DNA of 64,000 nt, from NCBI RefSeq assembly GCF_020662265.1, contig NZ_VEWM01000070.1, positions 94,356 through 158,355 on the forward strand. The letters are read 5' to 3'. A program made the position numbers and the translations under genes. Source of the DNA: Psychrobacter sp. I-STPA6b. Lineage in GTDB: Bacteria > Pseudomonadota > Gammaproteobacteria > Pseudomonadales > Moraxellaceae. The notes beneath the pieces were generated by a model. That model made no database searches. It saw only the letters and a list, made by a program, of their open reading frames with translations, and had not been told where the DNA came from. Below, piece by piece: positions 37,859-47,396 of the stretch; positions within the stretch are counted from its first letter, which is position 1, and every line of letters starts with the position of its first letter.

Positions 37859-38407
37859 ATGAATCCAAATACTCCCTGCCCATGCTCTCAACATACTTAT
37901 AGTATTAATACCTTAACAAGAAGCTATGCGGATTGTTGCCAGCCATTACACCAATCATTCCAAACAGGACAACAATTTGCCACCACTGCCGAACAGCTAA
38001 TGCGCTCACGTTACAGTGCCTTTGTCTTGCAAAATATTGATTATATCGTAGCGACCACATTACCAAGCCAACAGCCATTATTGGATAAATCGGCAATTAA
38101 AACTTGGGCAAAACAGACGGATTGGGCAGGATTAGAAATCGTTCATCATAATCCCAAAATTGGCAAACGCCATGCTCAAGTTGAGTTTAAAGCGTATTTT
38201 ACAACCGCTGAGGGCTTACAATGTCATCATGAACTATCTACCTTTGTAAAAATAAAGGTAAAAAGTGGTGATAAAATAGCGGAAGGAAAAGCCCTAGAAA
38301 AATGGTTTTTTGTTGACCCAACGGTAAATCTATCCATAAGCCAAAAACAACCTTGTATTTGTGGCTCAGGGGAAAAGTTTAAAAGATGTTGTGGGCAGTT
38401 TTTATGA
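37859..38407 (+). CDS. YchJ-family protein with SEC-C metal-binding motif
   Basis: A 182-aa protein with N-terminal CPCSQHTYS and DCCQPLH (the YchJ-type N-terminal zinc motif), then an NTF2-like domain with SRYSAFVLQNIDYIVATT, and a C-terminal SEC-C motif CICGSGEKFKRCCGQ. The ATG at 37859 is chosen because it begins the conserved MNPNTPCPC; the open frame that reaches into the upstream gene is not conserved. Function is unknown; SEC-C zinc motifs usually mediate protein contacts, as in SecA. Confidence 0.88.
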   Translation: MNPNTPCPCSQHTYSINTLTRSYADCCQPLHQSFQTGQQFATTAEQLMRSRYSAFVLQNIDYIVATTLPSQQPLLDKSAIKTWAKQTDWAGLEIVHHNPKIGKRHAQVEFKAYFTTAEGLQCHHELSTFVKIKVKSGDKIAEGKALEKWFFVDPTVNLSISQKQPCICGSGEKFKRCCGQFL

Positions 38408-38450
38408 TTTTTTATATCAAGTCTTCTAAGAAAGTATTAACCATTTATTT

Positions 38451-38759
38451 TTACTGAATCAATATAATAAGAACCGTTAAAGTAATAATGACAATGGCAA
38501 TAATCATAAATTTTTTTATCAATCTACAAAGACGATTTAACTCTTTATCATATAATAGCTCATACTCTCTTGACCAAATAAAATCTATCGTTAAAAAATT
38601 AGGTCGAGGATATCGTCTCCATATACTAGGGCGACCTAATTGTTTAAATTTTTGTGGGTGGTGTGTTTTTAATCTTTTAAATAATAAACTGATTAAAATA
38701 TTCCAAGCTATGATGAGTATAAATAATAAACAAGCCATCACATCTGATAAGCTAGACAC
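38451..38759 (-). CDS. Small two-helix membrane protein, UspB-like
   Basis: A 102-aa protein with a membrane helix at each end (LLFILIIAWNILISLLF and MIIAIVIITLTVLIILI) and a basic soluble middle (RPSIWRRYPRPNFLTIDFIWSREYELLYDKEL). The layout and the LxxR.CxxI.K motif before the second helix resemble universal stress protein B of enterics. It follows the amidotransferase gene by 2 bases on the same strand, so it is the probable last gene of that operon. A frame of similar length on the other strand is judged its shadow. Confidence 0.62.
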   Translation of the reverse strand: MSSLSDVMACLLFILIIAWNILISLLFKRLKTHHPQKFKQLGRPSIWRRYPRPNFLTIDFIWSREYELLYDKELNRLCRLIKKFMIIAIVIITLTVLIILIQ

Positions 38760-38761
38760 AG

Positions 38762-39658
38762 CTACACACTCGCCCCAACTTCCCTAGCAATAGCAATGCC
38801 TTCTTCAATGGTTAGATATTTACGCAAACTTGGCGTATCTCGATGCAATACTTGCCCATCTCGGAAAATTACACATTCATTGACCGCAAGCTGTTGCCAA
38901 TCCTCATTTTCAGTTAACGGAATGGTCACTAATATCGTGGTTTTATCATTATCACCCGTAATATCTTTAAAATTAATCGCCATGTCCTCATCAGCCAGAC
39001 GTGCCTCACCAAAGGGAGCTTGGCGGGTCAGATAAAACAGCAAACTGCCTGCATAAGCCAATTGCCAATCGCCATTGGATAGCAAACAATTAAACAAACC
39101 ATTAGCAGACAAATAACGACATTGAGCGGTCAAAAAAGCAAACAAAGTTGCCTCATCAGGGCGTTTTTTAAAGGTGGATTTAAGCCGATTAATCAAATAA
39201 CAAAACGCCATTTCCGAATCGGTATTGCCGACAGGTTGGCAATATTCAGCATTGCCATTATTTTGCAAACGCTCACAACGACGCACGAAGTTGCTATTCA
39301 TCTGACCATTATGGGCAAATACCCATTCCTCCCCCCAGACTTCACGCACAAAAGGGTGCGTATTTGCCAGACAGTTTTTGCCTTGGGTGGCTTTACGAAT
39401 ATGAGCGATGACATTAGTGGCTTTGATGGGATAATTGTTAATCAAATCGGCAACAGGCGATTGACTGCTGGGCTGATTGTCATGAAACAGTCGCAACCCT
39501 GTTTTGGTTTGCATACTGCTACAGTCGGCAGGCTCAAAAAAGGCGATACCAAAGCCGTCCTCATGGTGGTCTGTTAGCCCACCACGCTTGCGAAATCCTG
39601 CAAAGCTAAAGCCAATATCAGTTGGCGTATTGGCGTTCATTCCTAAAAGTTGGCACAT
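38762..39658 (-). CDS. Class II glutamine amidotransferase (YafJ-like)
   Basis: The nucleophile Cys2 follows the initiator Met (MCQLLGMNANTP). The Ntn-hydrolase glutaminase blocks RKATQGKNCLANTHPFVRE, FAHNGQMN and GNTDSEMAFCYLI are present, so it can hydrolyse glutamine or a related gamma-glutamyl bond. No synthase domain is fused; the partner is unknown. Its ATG abuts the stop of the DUF2007 gene, indicating an operon. Confidence 0.9.
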   Translation of the reverse strand: MCQLLGMNANTPTDIGFSFAGFRKRGGLTDHHEDGFGIAFFEPADCSSMQTKTGLRLFHDNQPSSQSPVADLINNYPIKATNVIAHIRKATQGKNCLANTHPFVREVWGEEWVFAHNGQMNSNFVRRCERLQNNGNAEYCQPVGNTDSEMAFCYLINRLKSTFKKRPDEATLFAFLTAQCRYLSANGLFNCLLSNGDWQLAYAGSLLFYLTRQAPFGEARLADEDMAINFKDITGDNDKTTILVTIPLTENEDWQQLAVNECVIFRDGQVLHRDTPSLRKYLTIEEGIAIAREVGASV

Positions 39659-39928
39659 TTATTCATCACCATTATTACTATTATTTCCAAAGTCACTTTC
39701 AAAATCATCATCAACCCCATCAGCAATGCTATCCAAAATACGCTTAGCTTGGGCAAATTCTTCTTGTTGCACCCAAAGCACTGCTCCAGAGTTCATGCCG
39801 GGGATAGCACTTAATGCCTGCATAGACACATGAATACCATTATTTTTTAATAAATTGGCATGCAATTCACCTTGAATATTGGTGTCATATTGTGCCAGTT
39901 TTTGCCAGTTATCTACTTTATCGCTCAT
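39659..39928 (-). CDS. DUF2007 domain protein
   Basis: An 89-aa protein with YDTNIQGELHANLLKNNGI and VLWVQQEEFAQAKRILDSI, the pattern of the DUF2007 putative signal-transducing family, related to PII-like folds. An acidic tail with an Asn run follows. It lies between the homoserine kinase (23 bases upstream) and the amidotransferase (0 bases downstream). Confidence 0.86.
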   Translation of the reverse strand: MSDKVDNWQKLAQYDTNIQGELHANLLKNNGIHVSMQALSAIPGMNSGAVLWVQQEEFAQAKRILDSIADGVDDDFESDFGNNSNNGDE

Positions 39929-39951
39929 ATTTCTTTCCTTAAAAAATAAAT

Positions 39952-41184
39952 TTAATTACCACCAAATCCTTCTGACCAATCCAGCTCATTAATCGCATAT
40001 TTAACAATAACAAAATCATTAGGATAATCTTTAAATCCTGTCTGAGTTTTTAATTGTTCTACTGCCATTTCTGCTTGCTGTTCACTATCAAAAATACCAA
40101 TTATTTTTAACCTTGCCATATCTTCTTTATCGGTATCTCTATCAGGCAGATGCTGTAATAAATAAACATATTGAATTTGTGCCTGCGACTTTTCCACTTG
40201 TTCCCAATGATAAGACGCTAGACGCTTCATCAAATCAGGATTTTTGACCATAATATTATCGCCAGTGCGACCTTGTTGGCGATTGTAATAAATGACGTTT
40301 AGGCGTAACAACCAAAAAATCACTGACGCTTGAGCAAGCATGATTGGCAAGGCTTTGCTCTCTGCGGGAGTCAATGGGCGTTGGCGTTGATAACCCCGTA
40401 AAAAGGCGTGTTTTTTTGCCTCATCAAATTCAACCTTTTCACCATGCTCAGCATTGCCCCATGTGGTACAAAAATCATTGATGGTAATGGCAATATCCAT
40501 CACATAATGCTCAACGCTAACCTCAGTAAAATCAAGCAATCCCGTCAATTTTGGCGTGTCTGGCGTGCTATGAAAATCCCATAAAGTATTATCGGCAAAC
40601 ATATCCAAATGACACAAACCTTTGGGCAAACTCGCCAACGGCAACGCCTCATAAGCTGACCAAATATCGTGCATAAGCCTTGCCTCATCAGCAGGCATAT
40701 ATTGGGTTTCGCGGTCACGCACCAAATGCCACGGATACAGCTCTACGCCATAATTTTCAGCAGGGGTTAGCGTGCTGAGCGTCTGATGTAACACCGCCAA
40801 TGCCTCGCCCATCTGTTCACACATATCAATGGTGGCAACTTTTGGGTGTGTGCCTGATAATTTTGGTACAAGGGTGATGGCTTTGTTATCAAAATAAGCG
40901 ACAAACTCTTTGGGGTTATTGACTTTAGCAAGCGGTGAGGCAACAGGCAGTTGTCCTTTTAATTGGTTTAAAATCACCGCCATTTTCTCAATTTCGTGCG
41001 GTTTACGCTCTTCAAATAAGGTAAAAACGTAAGAATACTCACCCTCTTTATCCTCAGTGGTTTGGATAAACCAGTTAGAATTTTTAATGCCTTGGGTGAT
41101 GGGAATGGCTTTGGCAAATGCTACGCCAAATTGTTGACAAAAATTTCTGAATTGTTCGGTGGTTAGTTGGGTATAGACGGACAT
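39952..41184 (-). CDS. thrB: Homoserine kinase type II with extra C-terminal domain
   Basis: The aminoglycoside-phosphotransferase-fold homoserine kinase of Pseudomonas type phosphorylates L-homoserine in threonine synthesis. The N-terminus MSVYTQLTTEQFRNFCQQFG and the Brenner motif LCHLDMFADNTLW with DFTEV for metal binding are clear. The usual enzyme is about 316 aa; this is 410. The extra ~75 residues (from about 335) contain IGIFDSEQQAEMAVEQLKTQ and ELDWSEGFGG, a pattern resembling the small DUF7336-type domains. It heads a four-gene minus-strand cluster. Confidence 0.87.
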   Translation of the reverse strand: MSVYTQLTTEQFRNFCQQFGVAFAKAIPITQGIKNSNWFIQTTEDKEGEYSYVFTLFEERKPHEIEKMAVILNQLKGQLPVASPLAKVNNPKEFVAYFDNKAITLVPKLSGTHPKVATIDMCEQMGEALAVLHQTLSTLTPAENYGVELYPWHLVRDRETQYMPADEARLMHDIWSAYEALPLASLPKGLCHLDMFADNTLWDFHSTPDTPKLTGLLDFTEVSVEHYVMDIAITINDFCTTWGNAEHGEKVEFDEAKKHAFLRGYQRQRPLTPAESKALPIMLAQASVIFWLLRLNVIYYNRQQGRTGDNIMVKNPDLMKRLASYHWEQVEKSQAQIQYVYLLQHLPDRDTDKEDMARLKIIGIFDSEQQAEMAVEQLKTQTGFKDYPNDFVIVKYAINELDWSEGFGGN

Positions 41185-41327
41185 GGGATTCTCTTGAGTT
41201 TATTTGCAAAAGTTATGCTTACATTATACCGAAAAGTTGCGGATTGACACCTGTCTATTCTGGTTCTATGTACAATATTAAGTTACACTGTATTCATAAC
41301 TAAAAAATAATACTACAAGGAAGTGTA

Positions 41328-42428
41328 ATGAATGACTTAAAAACGTCCTCTCAGACATTTACATTTAGCTATACAAAGTTTTTAATAATGGCTATCTCTC
41401 TTCTAGCAACAATGATGACTCCTATAATAATAAACTTATGGCAATCATCTATAACACTATGGTCTGCTATAGAGGTTCTTACTATCATAATATTTGTTTT
41501 AATAATTGTCTTTTTTTTCGTTATTATTATTAGTTATTATCCCAAAATCATTATCAGTGATGAGAGTATGACTATTTATCATTGGTTCTCTAAAAATACT
41601 CAAATTATTTATCAAAAGCAAATTAAAGCATTAATGATTAAAGAAGGCGAAATTGGTGAATTAGGGAATACTATTGAAATGGTTGTCTTAACAGATAGCA
41701 TGAATATTAATGATAACAATGAAAGTAAAATCATTAATATTTTTACCCATAGCTATATATTAAAAGGCTTTAATAGACAGCAGTCTGCTCAACAGTTACA
41801 AGACGAATTGATTAGCTTTGTTGGTGACCCTGATAAAGTTACTGATATTCGAGCCAAACAAAGATTGGATAAATTTGAATTGGGTGCATGGGCGAGAGTA
41901 TTGGTTTGTTTTGGTTTTGTATATTTTTTGGCGATATTTTATGTGGATATGAACGTATTAACAGCTTGGCATTTAGGCGAAATGCCGATGACATTGCCTC
42001 GTATTGGCTTTTTGCTAATAAGCTGTATCACCTGTTATGTACTTTTTGAAAACCATCGTAAATACAAACAACCCACCCAAAATAAATATTACACGTTAAT
42101 TGCATCTTTAGTGATTGGGGCTGTTTGGGGTTGGCTATTGGGCAGTAGTTATAAGTCGTTTATACATTGGCAAAATGAGCAGACAGCAAATAGCCAAACT
42201 GTGGTTTGTGATATGCTACTTGATGATTATGACAAAGTCCGTAATGAACAACGCTGGGAAATACAATCTGATGACTGCCCAATAAAAGATAGACGATTAT
42301 ATTTTTATGGCTCTCGTGAAAGACTGATAAACCCCAACTTAAAAGAAGGGCAGACCTATAAAATTCCTGTCAATCTTGGCAAATATGGCGATATATTTAT
42401 TCAACCGGAGGAATTTCAAAACCAATAA
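41328..42428 (+). CDS. Hypothetical membrane protein
   Basis: A 366-aa protein with two membrane helices near the N-terminus (about 20-70), then a soluble segment resembling a PH-like domain (IIISDESMTIYHWFSKNTQIIYQ), two or three more helices (about 185-265) and a C-terminal soluble domain with two Cys (VVCDMLLDDY, SDDCPIKD). No family is recognised. The ATG has AAGGAAG upstream. It stands alone between minus-strand operons. Confidence 0.68.
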   Translation: MNDLKTSSQTFTFSYTKFLIMAISLLATMMTPIIINLWQSSITLWSAIEVLTIIIFVLIIVFFFVIIISYYPKIIISDESMTIYHWFSKNTQIIYQKQIKALMIKEGEIGELGNTIEMVVLTDSMNINDNNESKIINIFTHSYILKGFNRQQSAQQLQDELISFVGDPDKVTDIRAKQRLDKFELGAWARVLVCFGFVYFLAIFYVDMNVLTAWHLGEMPMTLPRIGFLLISCITCYVLFENHRKYKQPTQNKYYTLIASLVIGAVWGWLLGSSYKSFIHWQNEQTANSQTVVCDMLLDDYDKVRNEQRWEIQSDDCPIKDRRLYFYGSRERLINPNLKEGQTYKIPVNLGKYGDIFIQPEEFQNQ

Positions 42429-42473
42429 GAAATAAGAATCGATAATATAGACAAATTATTTACAAGTGAACTG

Positions 42474-42956
42474 TTAATCAAAATGAGAATTTAACAAAAT
42501 CTCTAACGCTTTATCTCGTCCTGTAACTGTCAATCCTTGATGAAATTGCGTCTTCACCCATCTTTTTTTAAGGTCATATTCAGGGCTATCAGGTAAATTA
42601 TATAAAGATTTATCATCATCAATAATCACAAAATTTTCATCAGGATTGTTGGCAACCCATTGCAATACTTCATCACAACGATTTGCCAATTCTGCAAAGC
42701 TTTGAGCTTGGTTTACTTTAGTGATTTTATTGGTAACAATACCCCGATTGTTAAACAGTTTCAGCCACTGCACCTCATCATAATGAATACGGTGGGTGGT
42801 GGTAAGCACGATATCGGCTTGAGTTTTGGCTAAGATGTGTGCCAAATTCTGCACACATTTAGAATTAAATGCCATAAACCCATCATCTGCTTGTTCAACT
42901 GCTTGCCAAGAGGGTGTGGTAACCATCACCCCATCAAAGTCTAATAATATTTTCAT
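42474..42956 (-). CDS. HAD-like phosphatase domain protein (RNA-repair-associated HAD type)
   Basis: A 160-aa protein with HAD motif I LLDFDGVMVTT at the N-terminus, motif II TTTHR (about residue 53) and motif IV IIDDDKSLYNL. This single-domain group is related to the HAD domains found in Swiss-army-knife RNA repair proteins, where they remove terminal phosphates. The function here is inferred. It overlaps the LysE-family gene by 4 bases (ATGA-type), so the two are cotranscribed. Confidence 0.78.
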   Translation of the reverse strand: MKILLDFDGVMVTTPSWQAVEQADDGFMAFNSKCVQNLAHILAKTQADIVLTTTHRIHYDEVQWLKLFNNRGIVTNKITKVNQAQSFAELANRCDEVLQWVANNPDENFVIIDDDKSLYNLPDSPEYDLKKRWVKTQFHQGLTVTGRDKALEILLNSHFD

Positions 42957-43621
42957 GTTTGTTTTGATGTTGATAACAACAACCCTGCACCAATAAAAAC
43001 CACCCCTGTTAGCCGATTAAACAGCTTTGCCCGACCTTGTTTAAGTAGCCATGCTGATGAGCTTGCCCCCATATAAGAATAGAACAACAACCACGATAAT
43101 TCTAATACTACAAAGGTACTCACGAAAATTAGATATTGCGGTAACATAGTAGAATTTGGGTTAATAAACTGCGGAAATAGAGCGGTAAAAAACAGGATGG
43201 CTTTTGGATTACTCGCCCCTACCATAAAACCACTTAAATAGTGTTTATAGAAATCGGTCTTATTTTTTTGCTTATATTGTTGCTGATGTTCTGGCGTGTA
43301 ATGGTTGGCATTATTAAAAACTTCTTTATAAGAGGTTTGTTTTGATAATAAAGATTTGATACCCAGATAAATCAAATAACCTGCTCCAAGCCATTTAATG
43401 ATATTAAAAATCAGCTCTGATGAGGCGATAATCACCCCAAGTCCTGTAAATGATAAGGTCATGATAATGGTGATGGCAGTTAAGCTACCCAGTGCAGTCA
43501 TCGCTCCCACTCGCCAGCCTGCTAGCACACTTTTACTCATGCACAATAATGAGCTAGGACCGGGAGATGCGGTCAAAATAAGCACCGCCAATAAATAGTA
43601 AAGCCATACTTGTAGGGTCAT
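42953..43621 (-). CDS. LysE/RhtB-family amino acid exporter
   Basis: A 222-aa inner-membrane protein with six predicted helices. The N-terminal ASPGPSSLLCMSKSVLAGWRVG and the SGFMVGASNPKAILFFTALFPQFI block are signatures of the LysE/RhtB translocators that export homoserine, threonine, lysine or related compounds. A polar loop of ~30 residues separates helices three and four. The substrate is unknown. Confidence 0.9.
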   Translation of the reverse strand: MTLQVWLYYLLAVLILTASPGPSSLLCMSKSVLAGWRVGAMTALGSLTAITIIMTLSFTGLGVIIASSELIFNIIKWLGAGYLIYLGIKSLLSKQTSYKEVFNNANHYTPEHQQQYKQKNKTDFYKHYLSGFMVGASNPKAILFFTALFPQFINPNSTMLPQYLIFVSTFVVLELSWLLFYSYMGASSSAWLLKQGRAKLFNRLTGVVFIGAGLLLSTSKQT

Positions 43622-43757
43622 TGCACAGTCCTTGTTAATTTAGTTTAAATCTGCGTATTTCACAGATTATACGCATTTTTAAGCCATTATTTTTGTTAAA
43701 ATAGCGCCATCATTTTTGTTTACTCTATTTATTTTTATAAACCTAAGGCGATTTTCT

Positions 43758-44543
43758 ATGCTTGCAAAACGTATTATTCCCTGCCTTGATGTCGATAATG
43801 GTCGTGTGGTCAAAGGGGTGCAGTTTGTCGATATTAAAGACGCTGGCGACCCTGTGGAAGTAGCAAAACGCTACAACGAGCAAGGGGCAGATGAAATCAC
43901 CTTTTTGGATATTACTGCAACCTATCATGGGCGAGAAACCACTTATCATACCGTTGAGCGTATGGCAGAGACGGTATTTGTTCCATTAACTGTGGGCGGT
44001 GGGGTGCGTCAAGTGGCTGATATTCGTAATTTGCTTAATGCTGGAGCGGATAAAGTCGCCATTAACTCAGCAGCAGTGTTTAATCCAGAATTTGTTGGCG
44101 AAGCGGCAAATCGCTTTGGTAATCAATGTATTGTCGTAGCGATTGATGCCAAACGAGTAGCAGATGTGGTCGATAGTCAGGGCAAAACTCAACCACGTTG
44201 GGAAATTTTTACTCATGGTGGGCGCAAACCCACTGGCATTGATGCCGTTGAATGGGCAGGTAAAATGGCACAGTTTGGTGCAGGTGAGTTATTGGTGACC
44301 TCAATGGACGGTGATGGCACACGCAAAGGCTATGATTTAGCATTGATGAAAGCCATTACTGATAGCGTTTCTGTGCCTGTGATTGCTTCAGGTGGTGTGG
44401 GCACGCTGCAACATTTAGCCGATGGTGTACTACAAGGTGGGGCAGATGCCGTGCTGGCTGCCAGTATTTTCCACTTTGGCGACCATACGGTCGGTGAGGC
44501 AAAACGCTTTATGGCAGAGCAAGGCATTGAGATGCGGTTATAA
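43758..44543 (+). CDS. hisF: Imidazole glycerol phosphate synthase subunit HisF
   Basis: HisF cyclises PRFAR with ammonia from HisH in histidine synthesis. The (beta-alpha)8 barrel has the catalytic Asp in [14 protein letters not shown] and the second in VVAIDAKR, with phosphate loops GGGVR and ASGGVG. The ATG at 43758 begins the conserved [12 protein letters not shown]; an upstream in-frame ATG at 43716 lacks support. The protein is 261 aa, against the usual 257. No other his gene is adjacent. Confidence 0.95.
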   Translation: MLAKRIIPCLDVDNGRVVKGVQFVDIKDAGDPVEVAKRYNEQGADEITFLDITATYHGRETTYHTVERMAETVFVPLTVGGGVRQVADIRNLLNAGADKVAINSAAVFNPEFVGEAANRFGNQCIVVAIDAKRVADVVDSQGKTQPRWEIFTHGGRKPTGIDAVEWAGKMAQFGAGELLVTSMDGDGTRKGYDLALMKAITDSVSVPVIASGGVGTLQHLADGVLQGGADAVLAASIFHFGDHTVGEAKRFMAEQGIEMRL

Positions 44544-44795
44544 ACCAAAACTACCAAATAATACCGTCTAAACAACCTTATACTATACAAGATGATATCA
44601 GGTTTATTGCTCATTTATCACCAAACGAATCATAATATCTGCAACGACTATCATTTAGGACTCATACTGTGGTGCGTTAGCGCTTTATAATCCCCTCGCA
44701 CCACAAAAAATGTTATCATAACCGCATTATATTTTATCCCTAATTCCAGCCATTTTATTGCTCACTATTAATAAACGGCAAACTGAGAGACCCTT

Positions 44796-45311
44796 ATGAA
44801 AAATCTACAACAACAACGTGACGACATTATCCACATTGATGGCAACTTACACGAAAACACCAACGCTCGTATTGGTATCGTTGTTGCTCGCTTTAACAGC
44901 TATATTGTTGAATCTTTAGTTAATGGAGCGATTGACACCCTATTACGTCATGGCGTACAAGGTAAGCAAATCACCATCGTACGAGTACCGGGTGCTTTTG
45001 AACTACCCATTACTGCCCAAAATATGGCAGAAACTGACCGTTTTGACGCCATTATCGCGTTAGGTGCAGTGATTCGTGGCAGTACACCACATTTTGACTA
45101 TGTAGCGGCTGAGTCAGCAAAAGGCTTAGGCAGTGTGGCGATTGACTATAATATTCCTGTGATTAATGGTGTATTAACCACTGACAGTATTGAGCAAGCC
45201 ATCGAACGGGCAGGTACTAAAGCTGGTAATAAAGGCAGTGAAGCGGCAATGGTGGCACTAGAAATGGTGGCGGTATTGTCACAGTTAGATAATAATGAGG
45301 TTATTGATTAA
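44796..45311 (+). CDS. ribH: 6,7-dimethyl-8-ribityllumazine synthase
   Basis: RibH condenses the ribityl pyrimidine with dihydroxybutanone phosphate in riboflavin synthesis. Conserved blocks are [36 protein letters not shown] with the active-site His, and [17 protein letters not shown]. It lies upstream of nusB (216 bases), the usual order, though the gap may hold a separate promoter. I found no FMN riboswitch in the 252 bases before it. Confidence 0.95.
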   Translation: MKNLQQQRDDIIHIDGNLHENTNARIGIVVARFNSYIVESLVNGAIDTLLRHGVQGKQITIVRVPGAFELPITAQNMAETDRFDAIIALGAVIRGSTPHFDYVAAESAKGLGSVAIDYNIPVINGVLTTDSIEQAIERAGTKAGNKGSEAAMVALEMVAVLSQLDNNEVID

Positions 45312-45527
45312 ACATCATTGACTAATCTATCACTGATTAACAGTGCCATTAATAATTAACAATGTCGCTAATCAATCAGTTTTTTAATGTTGTTTTTTTA
45401 TTTTTTACGTTAAGGTCAATTCATTGGCGTTGTATTTTGAATTGACCCTGCCTTTATTGTTTAATTCATTGTTTGACCATTTTTATTTGACATACTCTTT
45501 TACTTGATATAACCAGAGCCACTTAAT

Positions 45528-46295
45528 ATGAGCGATACCAGCCACAGCAAACCTTCTCACGCAAATCCGCAAACACAAGATGAAACTCAGCAATCATTTG
45601 ATATTAATGAGTCTTCTTATAAGACCAGTCATACTGCTGTACGAAAAGCACGCCGTTTTGCCTTGCAGGGGATTTATGAATGGCTGATGACTGACCATCG
45701 CTTTGAACAAGACGGACAACGAGAATGGAAAGCCAACGCCCCACATGACATTGCTGCTCGTACTCGTGCCACCAATGCCATGCATACCGTACATTTGGGC
45801 TATTATCACCAGATGATGCGTGACATTCCTGAGCAAATTGATGAGCTTGATGAGCTTATCAGTCAGCACCTCGACCGTGAGCTTAACAAGCTAGACATGA
45901 TTGAGCATGCCATCTTATTAATCGGCACTTATGAACTCAAATACAGCCTACACATTCCTTATAAAGTGGTGCTTGATGAGGCAATGAAACTCAACACCCA
46001 TTTTGGGGCAACTGACGCTCATAAACTCATTAATGCTGTCTTGGATAAAATGGCGGTGCAACTGCGTGCCGTTGAAGTCAATGCGGATAAAAGTGCCAAA
46101 TCTAGTAAGCCACAACCGCCCACCTTAACTACTGATGAAACTGGCTCTGATACCACAAAACCTGAACCCGTAGACACAACACCAGACACAGAATTAGAAA
46201 ACAAAACGACGGATAGTCATCATACTGCCAAGCCTAGAATCAGTCGTAAAAGCCAATCCTCTGCTAAAGTACAAAAAACCGATAAACCATCATGA
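45528..46295 (+). CDS. nusB: Transcription antitermination factor NusB with long tail
   Basis: NusB with NusE binds boxA RNA in rRNA antitermination. The core lies at about residues 35-185: [50 protein letters not shown] and [34 protein letters not shown]. It has a disordered N-terminal leader of ~33 residues and a Ser/Thr/Pro/Lys-rich tail of about 70 residues, making 255 aa against the usual 140-155. It overlaps thiL by 4 bases. Confidence 0.93.
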   Translation: MSDTSHSKPSHANPQTQDETQQSFDINESSYKTSHTAVRKARRFALQGIYEWLMTDHRFEQDGQREWKANAPHDIAARTRATNAMHTVHLGYYHQMMRDIPEQIDELDELISQHLDRELNKLDMIEHAILLIGTYELKYSLHIPYKVVLDEAMKLNTHFGATDAHKLINAVLDKMAVQLRAVEVNADKSAKSSKPQPPTLTTDETGSDTTKPEPVDTTPDTELENKTTDSHHTAKPRISRKSQSSAKVQKTDKPS

Positions 46296-47344
46296 CCGAA
46301 TTTGAGCTGATTTACGATATTTTTGCCAAACAATCAGCAACTGCCTCTATTAATCAGATGGCAAAAGTTGATAAAGGCATTGGTGATGATGCCTCAGTAA
46401 TCAGCCCTGCTAATGGTGTCAAACTGGTCAGCTGTGTTGATACGATGGTACAAGGTCGGCATTTTAGTGATGACTGGCAAACAATAGAACAGCTTGGTTT
46501 TGCTATTGGCTATAAATCAGTAGTCGTCAATTTATCTGACTTGGCAGCGATGGGCGCAACCCCGCACCATATTTTACTTGCCCTTGCTCTACCCAAACGC
46601 TTGGCAACTCAAACATGGCTTACTGAGTTTGCCAAAGGTTTATTTCATGCTTGCCAGCAATATGGTGTGCAACTTATCGGTGGCGATACCACACAACATG
46701 ATAAGTTGGTTATTAGTATTACCGCTCAAGGTTTTTTACCACCAAGCTCGTCATCAAAGTCCATCTCACCCATTTATCGTGATGGCGCAAAAGTTGGTGA
46801 TAAAGTCTATGTATCAGGTACGTTAGGCGATGCCAATTATGCCCTAAATCACCCCGATACCACGATTGGTCAACAGCTTGCTCACCGCTTACATATGCCA
46901 ACGCCTAGAGTAGCACTGGGTCAGGTATTGGCTCAGCAAGGCAAAGCGACAGCGATGATTGATATCTCTGATGGATTGGTGCAGGATTTGGGGCATATTT
47001 GCCAGCAAAGTGGTGTGAGTATGCATGTGAATTTGGAAAGTCTACCCTGTAGCCAACCACTTGCCAGCCTAGAGGAAATACCGTTAGATAAGCGTTTATT
47101 ATGCCAGCTAACAGGTGGTGATGATTATGAGTTGGCATTTACCCTACCTGCCGATGTTGATATTTCCAGCATTGCTAACTTGGCACAGATTAATAACACC
47201 CCCATTACTTGTATTGGTAAAGTAGTCGCTACGACAGACTCTTATCACCAACCAATCTTGTTTTATAATAATCAACCAGTCACTGCCAATAATCCTTACC
47301 CTTTTAGCCAGTTACCAAATCTGCATGGTTTTCAGCATTTTTAA
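46292..47344 (+). CDS. thiL: Thiamine-monophosphate kinase
   Basis: ThiL phosphorylates thiamine phosphate to the diphosphate cofactor. Motifs are GIGDDASVI, the DTMVQGRHF substrate block, LIGGDTT and [10 protein letters not shown] with acidic metal ligands, and [12 protein letters not shown]. The 350 aa are near the usual length. The ATG is in the overlap with the nusB stop, indicating translational coupling. Confidence 0.95.
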   Translation: MTEFELIYDIFAKQSATASINQMAKVDKGIGDDASVISPANGVKLVSCVDTMVQGRHFSDDWQTIEQLGFAIGYKSVVVNLSDLAAMGATPHHILLALALPKRLATQTWLTEFAKGLFHACQQYGVQLIGGDTTQHDKLVISITAQGFLPPSSSSKSISPIYRDGAKVGDKVYVSGTLGDANYALNHPDTTIGQQLAHRLHMPTPRVALGQVLAQQGKATAMIDISDGLVQDLGHICQQSGVSMHVNLESLPCSQPLASLEEIPLDKRLLCQLTGGDDYELAFTLPADVDISSIANLAQINNTPITCIGKVVATTDSYHQPILFYNNQPVTANNPYPFSQLPNLHGFQHF

Positions 47345-47396
47345 TTGTTATAAACTTTAATTATCATAAAGAAAATAGATAACACGAGCCTACCCC

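Noticed and set aside
38488..38787. Plus-strand frame overlapping the UspB-like gene
   Set aside because: The minus-strand reading has two clean membrane helices, fits an operon and resembles a known small protein; the plus-strand frame has none of these.
39122..39577. 151-codon plus-strand frame inside the amidotransferase gene
   Set aside because: Antisense shadow of a well-supported class II glutaminase; no family pattern.
44544..44795. FMN riboswitch before ribH
   Set aside because: No RFN-type conserved boxes could be recognised.
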